From Actinobacteria bacterium UBA3012 (lineage in GTDB: Bacteria; Actinomycetota; Actinomycetes; Nanopelagicales; Nanopelagicaceae): DNA of 8,039 bases. Positions 5,319 through 8,039 of the stretch are shown here, piece after piece. Below the pieces are notes generated by a model, which saw only the letters and a program-made list of their open reading frames with translations, was not told the DNA's origin and made no database searches. The stretch's first letter is position 1, and every line of letters begins with the position of its first letter. The stretch lies in the NCBI GenBank assembly GCA_002346305.1, contig DDZI01000097.1, forward strand, positions 1-8,039, read 5' to 3'. Made by a program: the position numbers and the translations under genes.

Positions 5319-6317
5319 ATGTTAAAAAAGATTAGCGTAATAGTCTGGCTTCTCCTCTTTTGCTCATCCACTATTGCATTCGCTGCCCCCACGGTGGAAA
5401 CTGCACAGCGAGAGGTTGATAAGTTACGAACCCTTGCCGCTGCCAAGTATGAAGCGGCAAATGAGGCAACTATTCGCATTAAACAGCTCCAAGCCGAAAC
5501 AAGTGTTCTTCGCAAAAAAGAGGAGGGATTACGTAAGGAGCTAGATGCTTCAGCAAAGTTTTTGGCTCAAATTGCAATTGCTCAATATAAAGCCAATGGA
5601 TTAGGGCAAGGCATAGAACTTCTCTTTTCAGCAGATCCAACCAAGTTTCTCTCAGATGCTGCAACCCTTGATGTGCTCTCTCGAGGATACTCTGAACAGT
5701 TACGAGAGTTTGAAACAAACAAGCAGAGAGTCGAAGCATCACAATTAGTTGTTTCAGACCGAACGGCGCTATTGAAGGCTCAGCAGACTAAGCTCAATCG
5801 AGAGGTCACACAAGCAAAGTCGGCCCTTCAGCGGGCAGAAAAAATCCTCAAGTCCTTAAAGAAGGAGGATAGAGAACGGTTAGCAGCTGAAGAAGCAGCA
5901 CGAGAGAGTAAAATTCTTAAGGACTCGAAGAAATATGCCACCTCATTTAAAGGCGATAACTCCCGAGGATCACTTGCACTGCGATATGCGCTAGCCCAAG
6001 TTGGCGACATCTATGTGTGGGCCGCCGCAGGTCCAACTCGATGGGATTGTTCCGGGCTGACAATGAGAGCCTTTCAAAAAGCTGGTGTCTCTCTGCCACA
6101 TTCCTCTCGGATACAAGTAAAATACGGTAAATCAATTTCATATGGAGCACTAAAGCCTGGGGATTTAGTCTTCTTTGGTAGACCAATTAGTCATGTCTCT
6201 ATTTATATGGGGGGCGGAAAAATGGTTCATGCGCCTCGGCCCGGAAAGAGAGTTGAAGTTGTAGCTATGACTAAAAAGTTTGGATCAAAACCATTTGTAG
6301 CTGCGAAAAGACTGTAA
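5319..6317 (+). CDS. Secreted coiled-coil NlpC/P60 peptidoglycan endopeptidase (Cys-His-His type)
   Basis: A 332-residue exported cell-wall hydrolase. The start at 5319 gives a clean signal peptide (basic MLKK, hydrophobic core, cleavage after AFA at 20-22) and sits 6 nt after GGAGGGGAGG. Residues 25-205 are charged heptad-rich coiled coil with a middle segment (FLAQIAIAQYKANG, then LLFSADPTKFLSDA) like the PcsB/RipC-type regulatory coiled coil that interacts with FtsEX in other bacteria. Residues 215-332 are an NlpC/P60 domain: Cys244 in WDCSGL, His292 in SHVSIY, His304 in MVHAP, plus LKPGDLVFF. NlpC/P60 enzymes cut the D-Glu to diaminopimelate bond of stem peptides. Its stop overlaps the next start (TAATG), so the two hydrolases are one operon and translationally coupled. 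A role in daughter-cell separation, as for RipA/RipC, is inference. Confidence 0.9.
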   Translation: MLKKISVIVWLLLFCSSTIAFAAPTVETAQREVDKLRTLAAAKYEAANEATIRIKQLQAETSVLRKKEEGLRKELDASAKFLAQIAIAQYKANGLGQGIELLFSADPTKFLSDAATLDVLSRGYSEQLREFETNKQRVEASQLVVSDRTALLKAQQTKLNREVTQAKSALQRAEKILKSLKKEDRERLAAEEAARESKILKDSKKYATSFKGDNSRGSLALRYALAQVGDIYVWAAAGPTRWDCSGLTMRAFQKAGVSLPHSSRIQVKYGKSISYGALKPGDLVFFGRPISHVSIYMGGGKMVHAPRPGKRVEVVAMTKKFGSKPFVAAKRL

Positions 6318-7528
6318 TGCGAAATATAAAGGTTCTCGGAGTTTCCATCGCCCTAATTAGCGCTCTTCTGCTTGTTCCAAGCAGCCCATCTCTTGCCTCC
6401 AGTCACAAGCCAACATTGAAACAAATCGAAGCGGCCAAAAAAGTCGAGGCTGCAAAGAAAAAGGTTGCTGAAGAGGCTCTCCAGAAATTACTGAAGGCCA
6501 GAGGCAACTTAAAGGCTCTCACTGTTATTGCTACTAACGCAGCTGCAAAGTACCAACGAGCTCGCCAAGAGTTAGTTGTAGCCACTCGCGAGTCGGTCGC
6601 TGCAACAAATGTCTATAACGAAGCGATCGCCAATGTGGCCTTTACACACCGAGAAATTGGAAAGCTTGCGGTTCACGCCTATATGTCTGGCGGGGGACTC
6701 ACAGATTTAGAGGCGGTTCTTAGCGCAACCGGTCCACAAGAGATCGTTGAAAGACTTTCGACTATTGAAAATCTTGGAGCCAGTAATAAAACAACATTAA
6801 AACGCTTTAGAGAAGCAGAAGATATTGCTCAAGAGGCAAAATTAGCTGCAGATGCTGCTAAGCAGCGCCAAGCTTTTGTTACTGCACAGGTAGAAGAGAG
6901 CAAGAAAGAGGCTGATGAGGCTAAAGCTGAACAGCAAAAAGAGGTAGATAAGCTACAAGCGGTTCAAGATAAGTTACAAAAAGATTTAGCCTCTGCTAAG
7001 AAAGTTAGAATTACTCTTGAGCAGCGCCGCCAGCTTGCAATTCTTGAAGAGGCCCGAGCAAGTGAAGCGGCAAAGGTTACAGGCCAATCAAGAGTCTGGA
7101 AGACCGGGGGTCCTACAGGAGCCAAAACTTCTCGGACCACGCAGGCACAACGATTGCAGGCGGTTGAATTTGCGAAGAAGCAAGTATTGGCAAAGAAACC
7201 TTATGTCTGGGGAGATGAGGGTCCGAACTCCTTTGATTGCTCAGGTTTAGTCTACGCCGCATATCGATCAGCCGGACTGGGTTGGCCGATTTGGGATCGA
7301 CTTAACTCTGGGCTTTATTACACATACACTAAGCAGATTCCACTGGCAGAAATGGAGCCTGGCGATCTTATTTTCTACTCTTACAAGGGAACTATCAGCA
7401 CAATTCATCACATCACGATTTATGCCGGTAACGGAATGATGTGGGAGGCTCGCTCAACAAAGAGTGGGTTGAGATATTCAGATATTTACAGCGTGCCAGG
7501 AATGATGCCTTATGCGGGACGGGTGTGA
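6317..7528 (+). CDS. Secreted coiled-coil NlpC/P60 peptidoglycan endopeptidase (Cys-His-Glu, RipA-like)
   Basis: A 403-residue exported hydrolase. A signal peptide ends near SLA (25-27). Residues 31-245 are an Ala/Lys/Glu-rich coiled coil with the same central pattern as its neighbour (IGKLAVHAYMSGGG, then LEAVLSATGPQEIVERL). A Thr/Gly-rich linker runs from about 246 to 276, and the NlpC/P60 domain fills 277-403: PYVWG, Cys308 in FDCSGL, MEPGDLIFY, His365 in HHITIY and Glu377 in MMWEARS. The Cys-His-Glu set and the 12-residue His-Glu spacing match mycobacterial RipA, whereas the upstream gene has His at the third place. The domain carries a longer loop between Cys and His than its neighbour (57 versus 48 residues). 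The ATG overlaps the upstream stop by one base and has no Shine-Dalgarno of its own. Probably a division-related D-Glu/diaminopimelate endopeptidase. It arose with its neighbour by old duplication, judging from the shared layout. Confidence 0.9.
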   Translation: MRNIKVLGVSIALISALLLVPSSPSLASSHKPTLKQIEAAKKVEAAKKKVAEEALQKLLKARGNLKALTVIATNAAAKYQRARQELVVATRESVAATNVYNEAIANVAFTHREIGKLAVHAYMSGGGLTDLEAVLSATGPQEIVERLSTIENLGASNKTTLKRFREAEDIAQEAKLAADAAKQRQAFVTAQVEESKKEADEAKAEQQKEVDKLQAVQDKLQKDLASAKKVRITLEQRRQLAILEEARASEAAKVTGQSRVWKTGGPTGAKTSRTTQAQRLQAVEFAKKQVLAKKPYVWGDEGPNSFDCSGLVYAAYRSAGLGWPIWDRLNSGLYYTYTKQIPLAEMEPGDLIFYSYKGTISTIHHITIYAGNGMMWEARSTKSGLRYSDIYSVPGMMPYAGRV

Positions 7529-7552
7529 TTACTAAATAAGAGCTAATTCTGA

Positions 7553-7569
7553 GGAAGAACTCTTCTTCC
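7553..7569 (+). terminator. Hairpin after the NlpC/P60 operon (weak terminator candidate)
   Basis: GGAAGAA-CTC-TTCTTCC is a perfect 7-bp stem with a 3-base loop, 24 bp after the stop of the second hydrolase gene. It lacks a following U tract, so it is not a canonical Rho-independent terminator. The position fits transcript end or 3'-end protection, and U-poor hairpins of this kind are common after actinobacterial genes. Confidence 0.4.
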
Positions 7570-7622
7570 AAGGAACCGAATTCACTTTCAATTTTGACGG
7601 AATTACTTGCATCATTTAGTGG

Positions 7623-7640
7623 TGAGGAAGTTAATCCTCA
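7623..7640. terminator. Second hairpin between convergent genes
   Basis: TGAGGA-AGTTAA-TCCTCA is a perfect 6-bp stem with a 6-base loop, 31 bp beyond the stop codon of the minus-strand sulfotransferase gene. It could serve as that gene's transcript end, or with the hairpin at 7553-7569 form a bidirectional termination zone. There is no U tract on either strand, so confidence is low. Confidence 0.3.
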
Positions 7641-7671
7641 GCTCCGCCGATTTAGAGCTTGGCCTAGATCT

Positions 7672-8039
7672 TTAATAGGCTGAAATACCTTCATCTAGAA
7701 GTTCTGAAACCGCTCTATCGAATTTACTATGAAATTCTTTATCTAAACGTTCATCGCCTTTCCATCTGCCGATATGTGCTCTATCCCCATCGACCTCTTC
7801 AGCGAAGTAGTTACTCATTTGCTCTTGATCGCTAATCTTGAGAAAATTGAGTATCTCCTCATAAGTTTCAGTTCTTTTCTCAGCAACCAGGTTTTCAAGT
7901 TTGATATTCAAACATTGGTCAGGACCCAAAAGCCGGGTAGCCCTATTCGCTAATTGCAATTTTTTCTTCCACCAATCAATAGCTACCAATGGTTTTTTAG
8001 GTCCCCACGGCTCCCTCAAAACGGAGCTGATCGTATCCT
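7672..8039 (-). CDS. PAPS-dependent sulfotransferase family protein (paralogue 3), 5' end outside window
   Basis: The C-terminal 122 residues of a third sulfotransferase. The minus-strand frame stays open to the window edge, so the protein begins beyond 8039; the TTG at 8019 is not its start. The first visible residues, DTISSVLREPWGP, line up with the end of the 3'-phosphate motif in the other two copies (DVALSVSKERWGP and DVIASLLTKDWGP), keeping the PAPS-binding Ser at the same place. Further shared landmarks are LENLV, YEEILNFLKI and the C-terminal GRWKGD loop, which resembles the PAPS-clamping GxW loop. Spacing between these landmarks matches the other paralogues, so it looks intact. The P-loop and catalytic residue lie outside the window. 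It is convergent with the NlpC/P60 operon. Acceptor unknown. Confidence 0.85.
   Translation of the reverse strand, partial: DTISSVLREPWGPKKPLVAIDWWKKKLQLANRATRLLGPDQCLNIKLENLVAEKRTETYEEILNFLKISDQEQMSNYFAEEVDGDRAHIGRWKGDERLDKEFHSKFDRAVSELLDEGISAY

Noticed and set aside
5479..5742. 87-codon minus-strand open frame inside the first NlpC/P60 gene
   Set aside because: It is a shadow of the coiled-coil region; the sense strand encodes a full, domain-consistent protein.
7017..7250. 77-codon plus-strand open frame within the second NlpC/P60 gene
   Set aside because: Alternate-frame shadow over the linker and catalytic domain of the real gene.

Overview
The window suggests a low-to-mid-GC (mid-40s % by eye), gene-dense actinobacterium, probably a small-genome planktonic type such as the Nanopelagicales (acI) group. 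The evidence is a fused CysN-CysC sulfate-activation protein of the mycobacterial type, two exported coiled-coil plus NlpC/P60 proteins resembling RipA/RipC, an MtrA-box-like GTCACA direct repeat, and very short intergenic gaps. The lineage is an inference; no rRNA or other marker gene is present.

Left part (1-3502): sulfate activation and sulfate transfer. The 3' end of cysNC (ATP sulfurylase large subunit fused to APS kinase, making PAPS) meets a sulfotransferase tail to tail, with overlapping stop codons. That sulfotransferase is divergent, across a 176-bp spacer, from a DUF2061 membrane protein that is followed 12 nt later by a second, paralogous sulfotransferase. A third paralogue enters from the right edge on the minus strand (7672-8039) and is cut by the window end. 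PAPS made by CysD/CysNC would be the sulfate donor for these enzymes. A PAPS-fed system that sulfates a cell-surface glycan, lipid or secreted metabolite is the main hypothesis from this window; the acceptor is unknown.

Middle part (3598-5158): an atypical DapB-like (dihydrodipicolinate reductase fold) gene preceded by a repeat-rich 95-bp spacer. It is followed on the opposite strand by a DUF305 gene and a small membrane protein with a DUF2007-like tail. DUF305 is preceded by an out-of-frame 15-codon ORF that reads like its missing signal peptide, which points to a frameshift.

Right part (5159-7671): a leader region with possible RNA structure, including a hairpin that can mask a very strong ribosome binding site, followed by two overlapping genes for secreted NlpC/P60 peptidoglycan hydrolases. 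They differ in the third catalytic residue (His in the first, Glu in the second). A 143-bp spacer with two small hairpins separates them from the third sulfotransferase. There is no gene-free stretch over 300 bases, and I see no tRNA, rRNA, CRISPR array or insertion sequence.
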